Positions 35,731-44,390 of a stretch of 64,000 nt of DNA are shown here, in pieces. Numbering within the stretch: position 1 is the stretch's first letter; every line of letters begins with the position of its first letter. The position numbers and the translations under genes were made by a program. The DNA lies in the NCBI RefSeq assembly GCF_000960475.2, contig NZ_JZDQ02000002.1, forward strand, positions 124,001 to 188,000, read 5' to 3'. The notes under the pieces are model-generated. The model ran no database searches. It saw only the letters and a list, made by a program, of their open reading frames with translations, and was not told the origin of the DNA. Source of the stretch: Nocardioides luteus (lineage in GTDB: Bacteria; Actinomycetota; Actinomycetes; Propionibacteriales; Nocardioidaceae).

Positions 35731-36493
35731 GGAATATGAGCTCGAGACCTTGCAACGTCAGCCACGGAGAATGCGTCGAGAAACATTTACTCTCGCCCAG
35801 AACGAACTCCGCGAGATAGCCGGTCGCAATCACGGTGACTTCATCGGTGGGGACATCCAGCTCCGCGATGATCCGGGCGACCAGACCCTCGACCTGGGCG
35901 GCGACCCCGAAGACCATTCCGGACTGCAGCGCCTCGACGGTGTTCTTGGCGATCACCGACCGGGGCCGGGCGAGCTCGACCTTCCGCAGCTGCGCGCCGC
36001 GCCGCCCCAGAGCCTCCAACGACAGCTCGATCCCGGGCAGGATCGCGCCACCGACGTACTGCCCGGCGGCGTTGACCACGTCGAAGGTCGTCGCCGTCCC
36101 GCCGAAGTCGACCACGATCGCGGGTCCGCCATGAAGGGTCACCGCGGCGACCGCGTTGGCGATCCGGTCGGTGCCGACCTCGCGCGGGTTGTCCATGAGG
36201 ATCGGGATGCCGGAGCGTACGCCCGGCTCGACCACCACGCTCGCGACCGAGCCCAGGTGGCGGGCGATCATCTCGCGCCACTCGTGCAGCACCGAGGGCA
36301 CGGTCGCGCAGACCACCACCCCGGAGATGCCCGCCACCAGCGGGTCGCCCATGGTCCCCCGCAGCAGCGCCCACCACTCGTCGGCGGTGCGGTGCTCGAG
36401 CGTGGAGACCCGCCAGTCCGCGGACACGACGCCGTCGGCGATCAGCCCGAGAACCGTGTGGCTGTTACCGATGTTGACCGCGAGCAGGGACAT
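35711..36493 (-). CDS. coaX: type III pantothenate kinase
   Basis: 260 residues of the ASKHA fold; phosphorylates pantothenate, the first step of CoA synthesis. The nucleotide loop is LAVNIGNSHTVLGL, where most relatives have D-x-GNT. PREVGTDRIANAVAA near 103 binds pantothenate, and VDFGGTATTFDVV is the second phosphate loop. It ends a six-gene run from the DUF2520 gene, and is 12 bases from nadC. The last residues overlap a terminator. The Asp-to-Asn change in the first loop is worth checking but does not remove the fold. Confidence 0.92.
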   Translation of the reverse strand: MSLLAVNIGNSHTVLGLIADGVVSADWRVSTLEHRTADEWWALLRGTMGDPLVAGISGVVVCATVPSVLHEWREMIARHLGSVASVVVEPGVRSGIPILMDNPREVGTDRIANAVAAVTLHGGPAIVVDFGGTATTFDVVNAAGQYVGGAILPGIELSLEALGRRGAQLRKVELARPRSVIAKNTVEALQSGMVFGVAAQVEGLVARIIAELDVPTDEVTVIATGYLAEFVLGESKCFSTHSPWLTLQGLELIFQRNVIR

Positions 36494-36505
36494 GGCGGGG
36501 ACGCC

Positions 36506-37435
36506 TCAGCCCTCGGACAGGTCGAAGCCGATGTCGAAGACCTTCACCGAGTGGGTCAGCGCACCGACGGAGAGATAGTCGACACCGGTCTCGGCGACCT
36601 CGCGGGCCCGGTCGAGGGTCAGCCCGCCGGACGCCTCGAGCACCGCACGGCCGGCGGTGATCTCGACGGCCTCCTTCATCATCGCCGTCGACATGTTGTC
36701 GAGCATGATCCGGCCGCAGCCGGCGTCGAGGAGCGCCTTGAGCTCCTCGAGCGTGGTCACCTCCACCTCGATCGGCACGTCCGGGTAGGCGAACTTCACG
36801 GCCTCGTAGGCCTGCACCGCCCCGCCCGCGGCGACGATGTGGTTGTCCTTGACCAGCGCCATGTCGGAGAGCGACATCCGGTGGTTCGCGCCGCCGCCGC
36901 AACGGACGGCGTACTTCTCCAGCGCCCGGAAGCCCGGCAGCGTCTTGCGGGTGTCGAGGACCTGGGCGCCGGTGCCCTCCAGCGCCTCGGTCCAGGCCGC
37001 GACACCGGTGGCGACACCGGAGAGGTGGGAGGCGTAGTTGAGAGCCGTACGCTCCGCGGTCAGCAGCCCGCGGGTCGGCCCGGCGATCCGCATGATGACG
37101 TCGCCGGCCTTCACCTTCGACCCGTCCTTGACGCGGTCGGTGACCGTGACGTGATCCCCCATGACGTACGCGAAGACGAGCTCGGCCACGCCGAGGCCGG
37201 CCACCACGCCGTCCTCCCGGGCGGCGAAGACGCCGATCCCGGTCGAGTCGGGGGCGATCGTGGCCACGGAGGTCACGTCCTCACTGGGCATGTCACCGGG
37301 GGCGGCCGAGGGCAGGTCCTCGTCGAGAGCGAGCTCCACTGCGTCGTAGACCTCGCCGGCGTCCAGGCCGGCACTGGTCAGCTCGTCGCGCAGCGACTGC
37401 GGGATCTCGTCGAAGGGCACGCGTCGGATGGTCAT
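36506..37435 (-). CDS. nadC: quinolinate phosphoribosyltransferase (NadC)
   Basis: 309 residues. Converts quinolinate and PRPP to nicotinate mononucleotide with loss of CO2. Motifs: TAERTALNYASHLSGVAT, LDTRKTLPGFRALEKYAV, GGGANHRMSLSD, KDNH and MLDNMS, all of the type II phosphoribosyltransferase barrel. The ATG shares a base with the nadB stop (TGATG), so the pair is coupled. The first 25 or so residues are an extension ahead of the usual N-terminus. Confidence 0.95.
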   Translation of the reverse strand: MTIRRVPFDEIPQSLRDELTSAGLDAGEVYDAVELALDEDLPSAAPGDMPSEDVTSVATIAPDSTGIGVFAAREDGVVAGLGVAELVFAYVMGDHVTVTDRVKDGSKVKAGDVIMRIAGPTRGLLTAERTALNYASHLSGVATGVAAWTEALEGTGAQVLDTRKTLPGFRALEKYAVRCGGGANHRMSLSDMALVKDNHIVAAGGAVQAYEAVKFAYPDVPIEVEVTTLEELKALLDAGCGRIMLDNMSTAMMKEAVEITAGRAVLEASGGLTLDRAREVAETGVDYLSVGALTHSVKVFDIGFDLSEG

Positions 37436-39090
37436 CAGGCTCCTGCCATGGTTGAGGTGGTGCGGTCGGTCGCTGGGGCCGGGGTGAAGCTGACGACAGT
37501 CTCGCCGTCCCGGAGCCGAACGTCGAAGTGGCCGGCGAACCCGGCATCGTCGCGCTCGGCGAAGTCCTCGCGCCAGTGGGACCCGCGGGTCTCCTCGCGC
37601 AGCAGCGCCGCCTTCGCCAGCGCGAGCGAGACGGTCAGCAGGTTGGTCGCCTCCCAGGCCGCCGGGTCGATCTCGGCCGCCGGGGTGCTCCCGAGCTGCT
37701 CGAGCTCGTCGATCGCCTCGGCGAGACCGGTCGCGTTGCGGAGCACGCCGACCTTGGTCGTCATCGTCTCCTGCAGCTGCTTGAGCGCGTTGCCCGGGAC
37801 GAGCACCCGTCCGGCGCCGGGGGCGGGATCCTCGAGCTGGCGCAGCTCGCCGGGCAGCACCTCGGCGATCCGGCGCGAGAAGACCAGTCCCTCGAGAAGG
37901 GAGTTGGAGGCGAGCCGGTTGGCACCGTGGACGCCGCTGCACGCGACCTCGCCGGTGGCGTAGAGCCCGGGTACGTCCGAACGACCCCACAGGTCGGTGC
38001 GGACGCCACCTGAGGCGTAGTGGCAGGCCGGCGCGACCGGGATCAGGTCGGCCGACGGGTCGACCCCGTGCTGCTCGCAGGAGGCCAGGATGTTGGGGAA
38101 GCGCTTCTCCCAGAACTCACGGCCGAGGTGGCGGGCGTCGAGCCACATGTTGGGGTGGCCGGTCTCGAGCATCCGCTTCATGATCGCCTTGGAGACGATG
38201 TCTCGCGGCGCGAGGTCGCCGAGCTCGTGCACACCCTCCATCAGCCGGTTGCCGTCCCAGTCGACCAGGAAGGCGCCCTCGCCGCGTACGGCCTCGGAGA
38301 TCAGCGGCTGCTGGCCGCGGGAGTCCTCACCCAGATACATCACGGTCGGGTGGAACTGGACGAACTCGAGGTCGCGCAGCGTCGCTCCTGCCCGCAGCGC
38401 GATCGCCATGCCGTCGGCGGTCGCGACGGCGGGGTTGGTGGTCTGGGAGAAGACCTGGCCGAGGCCACCGGAGGCCAGCACGACGGCCCGGGTACGCACG
38501 ATCCCGACGCCGTCGGCGTCGCCCTCGCCCATCACGTGGATGGTCAGGCCGGCCACGCCGCCGTCGGCGGCCGTGAGCAGGTCGACGACCATGGCGTGCT
38601 CGAAGACCAGGATCTCCGGAGCCCGTCGCACGGCCTCCATCAGCGCGCGCTGGATCTCGGCCCCGGTCGCGTCGCCGTCGGCGTGCGCGATCCGGTCGCG
38701 GCGGTGACCGCCCTCGCGGGTGAGCGACAGGTTGCCGGCCGGGTCCTTGTCGAACTCGGCCCCCCACTCGATCAGCTCGCGGACCGCCTCGGCGCCCTCA
38801 CCGACCAGGACGCGTACGGCCTCCAGGTCGCACGCCCCGGCGCCGGCCACGAGCGTGTCGACCTCGTGCTGAGCAGGGGTGTCACCCTCGCCGAGCGCCG
38901 CCGCGATGCCGCCCTGGGCCCACTGCGTCGAGCCGGCCTGGAGCACGTCCTTGGTGACGACCGCGACCCGCTCGACCTGGTCCTTCAGCCGCAGCGCCGC
39001 GGTCAACCCGGCGATCCCCGAGCCCACCACGATCACGTCCGCCCACTCGGTCCAGCCCGGATCGCGGGCGGACAGGAGCTCGATGTTCAT
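37435..39090 (-). CDS. nadB: L-aspartate oxidase (NadB)
   Basis: 551 residues. FAD enzyme that oxidises aspartate to iminoaspartate for NAD synthesis. The dinucleotide loop VIVVGSGIAGLTAALRL is near 19-35, the succinate dehydrogenase-like motif GSTQWAQGGIAAA near 54-66, and the substrate region with ACHYASGGVRTD and the Arg-rich TREGGHRRDRI follow. A C-terminal helical domain completes the normal length. nadA is not in this cluster, so quinolinate synthase must be elsewhere. Nine bases separate it from panD. Confidence 0.95.
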   Translation of the reverse strand: MNIELLSARDPGWTEWADVIVVGSGIAGLTAALRLKDQVERVAVVTKDVLQAGSTQWAQGGIAAALGEGDTPAQHEVDTLVAGAGACDLEAVRVLVGEGAEAVRELIEWGAEFDKDPAGNLSLTREGGHRRDRIAHADGDATGAEIQRALMEAVRRAPEILVFEHAMVVDLLTAADGGVAGLTIHVMGEGDADGVGIVRTRAVVLASGGLGQVFSQTTNPAVATADGMAIALRAGATLRDLEFVQFHPTVMYLGEDSRGQQPLISEAVRGEGAFLVDWDGNRLMEGVHELGDLAPRDIVSKAIMKRMLETGHPNMWLDARHLGREFWEKRFPNILASCEQHGVDPSADLIPVAPACHYASGGVRTDLWGRSDVPGLYATGEVACSGVHGANRLASNSLLEGLVFSRRIAEVLPGELRQLEDPAPGAGRVLVPGNALKQLQETMTTKVGVLRNATGLAEAIDELEQLGSTPAAEIDPAAWEATNLLTVSLALAKAALLREETRGSHWREDFAERDDAGFAGHFDVRLRDGETVVSFTPAPATDRTTSTMAGA

Positions 39091-39099
39091 AGCGGCACG

Positions 39100-39525
39100 C
39101 TACTGCGTGAGAACGAGCGGTCCACGCATCTGGTCGGTCCCTGGAACCGGCTCGCTCCGGTCGGAGCCGAGCGCGACGATGTGGTTGGCCTCGTCCACGT
39201 GGACGACGTGCGGCTCGAGAGCCTTCGCCTCCTCGGTGCTCATCTGCGCGTACGCGATGAGGATGACGAGGTCGCCGGGGTGGACGAGGTGGGCGGCGGC
39301 GCCGTTGATCCCCAGGACACCCGACCCGCGCTCGCCGGCGATCGTGTAGGTCTCCAGCCGGGCACCGTTGGTGATGTCGACGATGGAGACCAGCTCGCCG
39401 GGGAGGATGTCCGCGGCGTCGAGGAGATCGGCGTCGACGGTGACCGAGCCGACGTAGTGGAGGTCTGCCTCGGTGACCGTGGCGCGGTGGATCTTGCCGG
39501 TCATCATGGTGCGCAGACGAGTCAT
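39100..39525 (-). CDS. panD: aspartate 1-decarboxylase
   Basis: 141 residues. Makes beta-alanine for pantothenate. The proenzyme cleaves itself at the Gly-Ser bond in YVGSVTVD (Ser27) to form the pyruvoyl group; [17 protein letters not shown] is the family signature. Its ATG overlaps the panC stop. The sequence before [12 protein letters not shown] is only a few residues, so the start is secure. Confidence 0.95.
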   Translation of the reverse strand: MTRLRTMMTGKIHRATVTEADLHYVGSVTVDADLLDAADILPGELVSIVDITNGARLETYTIAGERGSGVLGINGAAAHLVHPGDLVILIAYAQMSTEEAKALEPHVVHVDEANHIVALGSDRSEPVPGTDQMRGPLVLTQ

Positions 39526-40391
39526 CGGGATGCTCCGATCGTGAGGCTCATGTTGTCGATGAGGCGGGTCGTGCCGACCCGGGCGGCGATGAGGATCCGG
39601 GCTTCGGTGGCCGGCTCCGGGTCGGTGGGCAGCGCTGCCAGGGCGGGGTCGGTGATGACGAGGTAGTCGAGGTCGACCCCCTTCGCGCGACGCAGCTCGG
39701 CGCGAGCCGCCTGGAGCGCGGCCTCGACGCCGTGCCCGGCCTCGGCCTGCGCTGCGTAGAGGGCGCGCGACAGCGTCGTCGCCTCCTCCCGCTGCTCGGG
39801 CGAGAGGTAGCGGTTGCGCGAGGAGAGGGCCAGCCCGTCGGGCTCGCGCTGCGTCGGTGCGCCGACCACGTCGACGCCGAGGCACAGGTCGGCCGCCATC
39901 CGGCGGATGAGGGCGAGCTGCTGGTAGTCCTTCTCGCCGAAGACGGCGACGTCGGGCTTCACCAGCCCGAACAGCTTCGCGACGACGGTGAGCACGCCGC
40001 CGAAGTGGCCCGGGCGGGTCTTGCCCTCGAGCACCTCGGCGAGCGGCCCGGGGGCCACGGTGACCTGCGGGTCACCACCTGGGTAGACCTCCTCCACCGA
40101 CGGTGCGAAGACGACGTCGACGCCCTCCCGCTCGCAGACCTCCAGGTCCGCCTCGAGGGTGCGCGGGTAGCGGTCGAGGTCCTCGCCCGCGCCGAACTGG
40201 AGCGGGTTGACGAAGATCGACACCACGACAGGGCCAGTGGACCCGACCCGCTCGCGGGCGACCCGCATCAGCGAGGCGTGGCCCTCGTGGAGCGCGCCCA
40301 TCGTCGGCACGAACCCGACAGGGATGCCGTCGCGGCGGGCGGAGTCGAGGAGCTTCGCGAGCTCCTCGCGAGTGGAGGCGAGAACGGTCAT
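39522..40391 (-). CDS. panC: pantothenate synthetase
   Basis: 289 residues. ATP-dependent condensation of pantoate with beta-alanine. The HIGH-like signature is [13 protein letters not shown] (about 29-41), and FGEKDYQQ plus [14 protein letters not shown] are typical. The ATG shares a base with the stop of the DUF2520 gene, and the stop overlaps panD, so the three genes are translationally chained. Confidence 0.95.
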   Translation of the reverse strand: MTVLASTREELAKLLDSARRDGIPVGFVPTMGALHEGHASLMRVARERVGSTGPVVVSIFVNPLQFGAGEDLDRYPRTLEADLEVCEREGVDVVFAPSVEEVYPGGDPQVTVAPGPLAEVLEGKTRPGHFGGVLTVVAKLFGLVKPDVAVFGEKDYQQLALIRRMAADLCLGVDVVGAPTQREPDGLALSSRNRYLSPEQREEATTLSRALYAAQAEAGHGVEAALQAARAELRRAKGVDLDYLVITDPALAALPTDPEPATEARILIAARVGTTRLIDNMSLTIGASR

Positions 40392-41311
40392 CACTGGTTC
40401 CAGAGGTGGGCGGGACGCGGCAGCGGCTGCACGGCTGCACGGTCGGCGTCGTCGAGCAAGTTCTTGATCTTGAGCGCCCGGATGGGCAGCAGCCGCCCGT
40501 CGGAGACGGCCCGGTCGAGCGTGGCCCGCGCCATCGAGACGTACGACGCCAGGGTCTGCGGAGCGTTGGTGCGGATGTCGTCGAGGTGGGCGGCCACCGT
40601 GCCGGCGTCGCCACGGACGATCGGTCCGGTCAGCGCCGCGTCGCCGTGCTCCAGGGCGTTGTCGAGGGCGGCGGTCAGCAGCGGCCGCAGCGTGCCCGCG
40701 GGGTCGGTGGCGCCGGCGGCGGCGAGGATCTCCATCGCCTCGGTCACGAGGGTGACCAGATGGTTCGCACCGTGGGCGAGACCGGCGTGGTAGAGCGTCC
40801 GCATCTCCTCGGGCACCCACATCGGGTTGCCACCGAGGTCGTGGACCAGCGCCTCGGCGAAGCCCCGGTCGGCCGGCGTGGCGGCGGTCAGGCCGAAGAC
40901 GCAGCCGGAGAGGCGGGCGAGGTCGACCGACGTGCCGGAGAAGGTCATCGCCGGGTGGACGGCCATCACGTGGGCGCCGATCGCGGCGGCCGGCTCCAGG
41001 ATCGCCAGGCCGTGGCGACCGGAGGTGTGGGCGACGTACATCCCGGGTCGGATCGCACCGGCATCGACCATCGTCCGGACGACGTTGCCGAGCATGTCGT
41101 CGGGGACGGTGAGAAGAAGGAGGTCGCACGCGCGGGCGACAGCGGTCGGCTTCTCGACCGGGACACCCGGGAGAAGAGAGGCGATCCGCGCGCGAGAGGC
41201 GTCGGACTCTCCGGCGACCGCGACGATCTCATGACCGGCGGACCGAAGTGCTGCAGCAAGGACGGCCCCGACGCGACCCGCGCCGACGACGCCCACCCTG
41301 AGTGGGTTCAT
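40391..41311 (-). CDS. Rossmann-fold DUF2520 protein (Rv3603c-like)
   Basis: 306 residues. An N-terminal NAD(P)-binding domain ([23 protein letters not shown]) is followed by the helical DUF2520 domain (about 135-280), an architecture like ketopantoate reductase or beta-hydroxyacid dehydrogenases. VHPAMTFSG and [14 protein letters not shown] are characteristic of the family. It heads the pantothenate/NAD operon, as in mycobacteria, so a ketopantoate-reductase-like role is reasonable but unproven. Start at 41311. Confidence 0.85.
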   Translation of the reverse strand: MNPLRVGVVGAGRVGAVLAAALRSAGHEIVAVAGESDASRARIASLLPGVPVEKPTAVARACDLLLLTVPDDMLGNVVRTMVDAGAIRPGMYVAHTSGRHGLAILEPAAAIGAHVMAVHPAMTFSGTSVDLARLSGCVFGLTAATPADRGFAEALVHDLGGNPMWVPEEMRTLYHAGLAHGANHLVTLVTEAMEILAAAGATDPAGTLRPLLTAALDNALEHGDAALTGPIVRGDAGTVAAHLDDIRTNAPQTLASYVSMARATLDRAVSDGRLLPIRALKIKNLLDDADRAAVQPLPRPAHLWNQ

Positions 41312-41644
41312 GGTTGTAGACCTTTCGTTCCAGTCCCTCCGACCACTCCCCCTGGTGAGCGGAGCCGGGTTGGGTACCAGACGTTGTGCCTGCCTGCTCA
41401 GCCACCGTGACCGAGCTGTATTGTTTCGGGCTTCGCTTCAACGAAGCCGAAACAAAGGTACGCCGCCGGACACTCTTCCGAAACATCACGCTGCAGTGAC
41501 TGCGATCACACCAGCGGTGGCCATGCCGCGGATCACACGCTGAACCAACGGCTGGGTACCACCTCTCCCCCAGCATTGGAGTCAACCGCGAGCAACGTGG
41601 AAGAATCCACGGCTCCTCGTCATCTATCAAAGGGTCAGAGTTCA
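41312..41644. other. 333-base divergent intergenic region
   Basis: This lies between the pantothenate operon and the envelope locus. It should contain promoters for both directions. Apart from the hairpin at 41421-41455 I see no gene. The frame of the ispD-SDR gene stays open back to 41576, but homology does not begin until 41645. Confidence 0.5.
41421..41455. promoter_or_regulatory. hairpin TTGTTTCGG-CTTCG in the divergent region
   Basis: A 14-bp stem with one bulged G and a loop CTTCAA, AT-richer than its surroundings. No T-run follows on either strand, so an operator or mRNA leader structure is more likely than a terminator. Confidence 0.4.
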
Positions 41645-43060
41645 GTGCTTCGTAACGTTGCCGTGCTGCTTGCCGGCGGTGTGGGCTCCCGCGTGGGTCT
41701 CGACATCCCGAAGCAGCTCATCAAGATCGCCGGGATGCCGATCATGGAGCACACCCTCGGTGTGCTCGACCGCCACCCCCAGATCGACGAGATCATCATC
41801 CTGATGGCCCCGGGCCACCTCGACGCCGTGCACGCGATGACCCGCGACGGCCGCTACCCGAAGGTCTCCAAGATCCTCGAGGGCGCCGAGACCCGCAACG
41901 AGACGACCAAGCGCGCCCTGGCCGCCCTCCCCGAGGGCGAGGACTGCAACGTACTCCTCCACGACGCCGTACGTCCGCTGCTCAGTGAGGACGTGATCAC
42001 CGACTGCTTCAAGGCGCTGGTGACCTACCAGGCCGTCGACGTGGCGATCCCGTCCGCGGACACGATCATCGAGCTCAACGACGACAACACCATCGCGCAG
42101 ATCCCGGACCGCTCGCGGCTGCGCCGCGGCCAGACCCCGCAGGCCTTCCTCGCCTCGACCCTGAAGCGCGCCTACGAGATCGCCGACCAGGACCCGACGT
42201 TCAAGGCGACCGACGACTGCAGCGTGGTGCTGAAGTACCTGCCCGACACCAAGATCTGGGTGGTCGACGGCCACGAGCAGAACATGAAGGTCACCGAGCC
42301 GATCGACGTCTACATCGCCGACAAGCTCTTCCAGCTCACCGCCCACCAGCAGTTCCCGCAGAAGTCCGAGGACGACTACCGGGCCGCCCTCGAGGGCAAG
42401 AACATGGTCGTCTTCGGCGGCAGCTACGGCATCGGCGCCGACATCGCGGAGCTGGCCGAGTCCTACGGCGCCAACGTCGCCTCCTACAGCCGCTCGGCCA
42501 CCAACACCGACGTCTCCAAGCGGGCCGACATCGTCGCCGCGGCGGCCGACGCCGGCAAGCGCTTCGGCTCGATCGACTTCGTCGTCAACACGGCCGGCGT
42601 GCTGCCCCGTGGCGAGCTCGCCACCGTGTCCGAGGAGACGATCTACAGCGCGACCGAGATCAACTACATCGCGCCGGTCCTGATCGCCCAGGAGTTCTTC
42701 CCCTACCTCGCCCGCGCGAAGGGCTCCCTGCTCTTCTTCACCTCGAGCTCCTACACCCGCGGTCGCCGCGGCTACGCGCTCTACTCCTCCGCCAAGGCGG
42801 CCACCGTCAACCTGACCCAGGCGCTCGCCGACGAGTGGGCCGACCAGGGCGTACGCGTCAACGCGATCAACCCCGAGCGCACCGCGACCCCGATGCGCAC
42901 CAAGGCGTTCGGCCAGGAGCCCTCCCACACGCTCCTGGAGTCGAAGGCGGTCGCCCGGGCGTCGCTGGAGACCCTGATCGCGTCGAGCACCGGCCACGTC
43001 ATCGACCTGCGCCGCATCGACCCGATCCAGGAGGCCCTGGACGCCGCGGCGGGGAACTGA
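41645..43060 (+). CDS. bifunctional CDP-ribitol synthase (IspD/TarI-like cytidylyltransferase fused to SDR), Acs1/Bcs1-like
   Basis: 471 residues from a GTG at 41645 with AAAGGG upstream. The N-terminal half (1-230) is an IspD/TarI-type cytidylyltransferase: NVAVLLAGGVGSRVGLDIPKQ, then LHDAVRPL and QTPQAF. The C-terminal half (about 255-465) is an SDR with VFGGSYGIGADIAEL, NTAGVLP, SSSYTRG and YALYSSAK. This fusion matches Haemophilus Acs1/Bcs1, which reduce ribulose 5-phosphate to ribitol 5-phosphate and activate it as CDP-ribitol. It is the precursor supplier for a ribitol-phosphate polymer, and it opens the envelope locus with TagF- and TarM-like genes downstream. A plain IspD in the MEP pathway is unlikely given the fusion. 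Confidence 0.85.
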   Translation: MLRNVAVLLAGGVGSRVGLDIPKQLIKIAGMPIMEHTLGVLDRHPQIDEIIILMAPGHLDAVHAMTRDGRYPKVSKILEGAETRNETTKRALAALPEGEDCNVLLHDAVRPLLSEDVITDCFKALVTYQAVDVAIPSADTIIELNDDNTIAQIPDRSRLRRGQTPQAFLASTLKRAYEIADQDPTFKATDDCSVVLKYLPDTKIWVVDGHEQNMKVTEPIDVYIADKLFQLTAHQQFPQKSEDDYRAALEGKNMVVFGGSYGIGADIAELAESYGANVASYSRSATNTDVSKRADIVAAAADAGKRFGSIDFVVNTAGVLPRGELATVSEETIYSATEINYIAPVLIAQEFFPYLARAKGSLLFFTSSSYTRGRRGYALYSSAKAATVNLTQALADEWADQGVRVNAINPERTATPMRTKAFGQEPSHTLLESKAVARASLETLIASSTGHVIDLRRIDPIQEALDAAAGN

Positions 43061-43064
43061 TCCG

Positions 43065-44219
43065 ATGACCAGCGCCCCGACCAGCGCCCCGGCCGACACC
43101 TCGACCGCCCCCGCGGACGCGGCCCCCGCCCCCGACCCGGCCCCCGCCCCCACCAAGGTCGTACGCCGCTCCCGGCTCGGCGCGCTCGACGCGCTCCGGT
43201 TCCTCGCGGCAGCCGTCGTCGTCGGTTACCACCTGACCGGGATCTCGACCCCCTACTGGGGCGTCGACCCCCGCGAGGTCTTCCCGACCCTCAACCACGT
43301 CACCCGCTATGGCTACCTCGGCGTGGAGCTCTTCTTCATCATCAGCGGTTTCGTGATCCTGATGACCGCGTGGGGACGCGACCTGCCCCGGTTCGTCTCC
43401 TCCCGCGTCGCCCGGCTCTTCCCCGCCTACTGGGTCGCGGTGATCATCACGCTGATCCTCCAGGCCTACTGGAAGGGCGGCCGCGACCAGGGCTTCGTGG
43501 GCGGCCTGATCAACATGACGATGACCCAGGACGCCTGGAACGTGCTCAGCGCCCAGGGTGCCTTCTGGACGCTCTGGATCGAGCTCAAGTTCTACCTGCT
43601 GATCGGGATCTTCCTGCTCCTCGGGATCACCAAGCAGCGGGTCATCGCGATGGTCTTCCTGTGGCCGCTGATCGCCCAGATCGCCCGCGCGACCGACTCC
43701 GGCGTGCTCAACTCGCTGCTCTTCGCCGAGTACGCCCCGTTCTTCGCGATGGGCATGGCGCTGTTCCTGATCTACCGGTTCGGCAACTCGTTCATCGCCT
43801 GGCTCGCGGTGGCCTACAACGTGATCCTCGGCATCCGTCAGGCGACGGAGTACGCCGACCGGGCGACCGAGCTCGTCGGCGCCACCGTCTCGCCGGCGGT
43901 CACCGGCTGGGCGATCGTGGCGTTCGCGGCGCTCGTCTGGCTGGTCTCGGCCGGCCCGCTGGGCCGGGTGGAGGCACGCTTCCTGACGACGCTCGGGGCG
44001 CTGACGTACCCGCTCTACCTGATCCACGCGCAGTTCGCGTTCTGGGTGATCGACACGTTCCACGGCCGCTACGACGAGTACGTCGTCCTGGCCGCCGCGG
44101 TGTCGACCGCTCTCGTGCTGGCCATCGCTCTCCACTACCTGGTCGAGCGCCGCCTGCACGATCCGGTGCGCGACGCCGTCTTGCGCGGTTTACGAGAGAC
44201 GCCGCTGAAGCAGCGCTAG
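43065..44219 (+). CDS. acyltransferase 3 family membrane protein (OafA/YrhL-like)
   Basis: 384 residues. An Ala/Pro-rich cytoplasmic N-terminus (1-35) is followed by about ten helices. GALDALRFLAAAVVVGYHLTG contains the conserved R-x10-H pattern of acyltransferase 3, and FFIISGFVILM and SSRVARLFPAYWVA are further family motifs. These enzymes O-acetylate (or otherwise acylate) surface sugars across the membrane. It begins four bases after the CDP-ribitol synthase and is in one operon with it. Its TAG stop lies at the edge of a MITE. Confidence 0.88.
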   Translation: MTSAPTSAPADTSTAPADAAPAPDPAPAPTKVVRRSRLGALDALRFLAAAVVVGYHLTGISTPYWGVDPREVFPTLNHVTRYGYLGVELFFIISGFVILMTAWGRDLPRFVSSRVARLFPAYWVAVIITLILQAYWKGGRDQGFVGGLINMTMTQDAWNVLSAQGAFWTLWIELKFYLLIGIFLLLGITKQRVIAMVFLWPLIAQIARATDSGVLNSLLFAEYAPFFAMGMALFLIYRFGNSFIAWLAVAYNVILGIRQATEYADRATELVGATVSPAVTGWAIVAFAALVWLVSAGPLGRVEARFLTTLGALTYPLYLIHAQFAFWVIDTFHGRYDEYVVLAAAVSTALVLAIALHYLVERRLHDPVRDAVLRGLRETPLKQR

Positions 44220-44380
44220 GGCATGTCTGGTGAAGACACGGCGGCCGCGAGCGGCGTTTCGGGCCGATCTGGCAAGGCGTCCGCTGCGAAGGCATCCTGG
44301 AGGCTGTCGAGCGGCGGCAACGCAGCCAGATCGGATGCGAAACGTCGCGTAGCGGGCGTGGATTCGCCAGACATGCCCTA
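44217..44380. mobile_element. IS630-like MITE between envelope genes
   Basis: A 160-bp element with terminal inverted repeats GGGCATGTCTGG flanked by TA on both sides, inside CTAG at each end. TA duplication at CTAG targets is typical of the IS630/Tc1 group. The arms pair imperfectly for about 60 bp, including CGTTTCG and CCGATCTGGC, so the whole element folds into one hairpin. It has no transposase. The left TA is part of the stop codon of the acyltransferase and the right end lies ten bases before the next start codon. Confidence 0.75.
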
Positions 44381-44390
44381 GTGTCGCTCC

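Noticed and set aside
44219..44378. Short reading frames within the MITE
   Set aside because: They lie wholly in the hairpin element and resemble no transposase.
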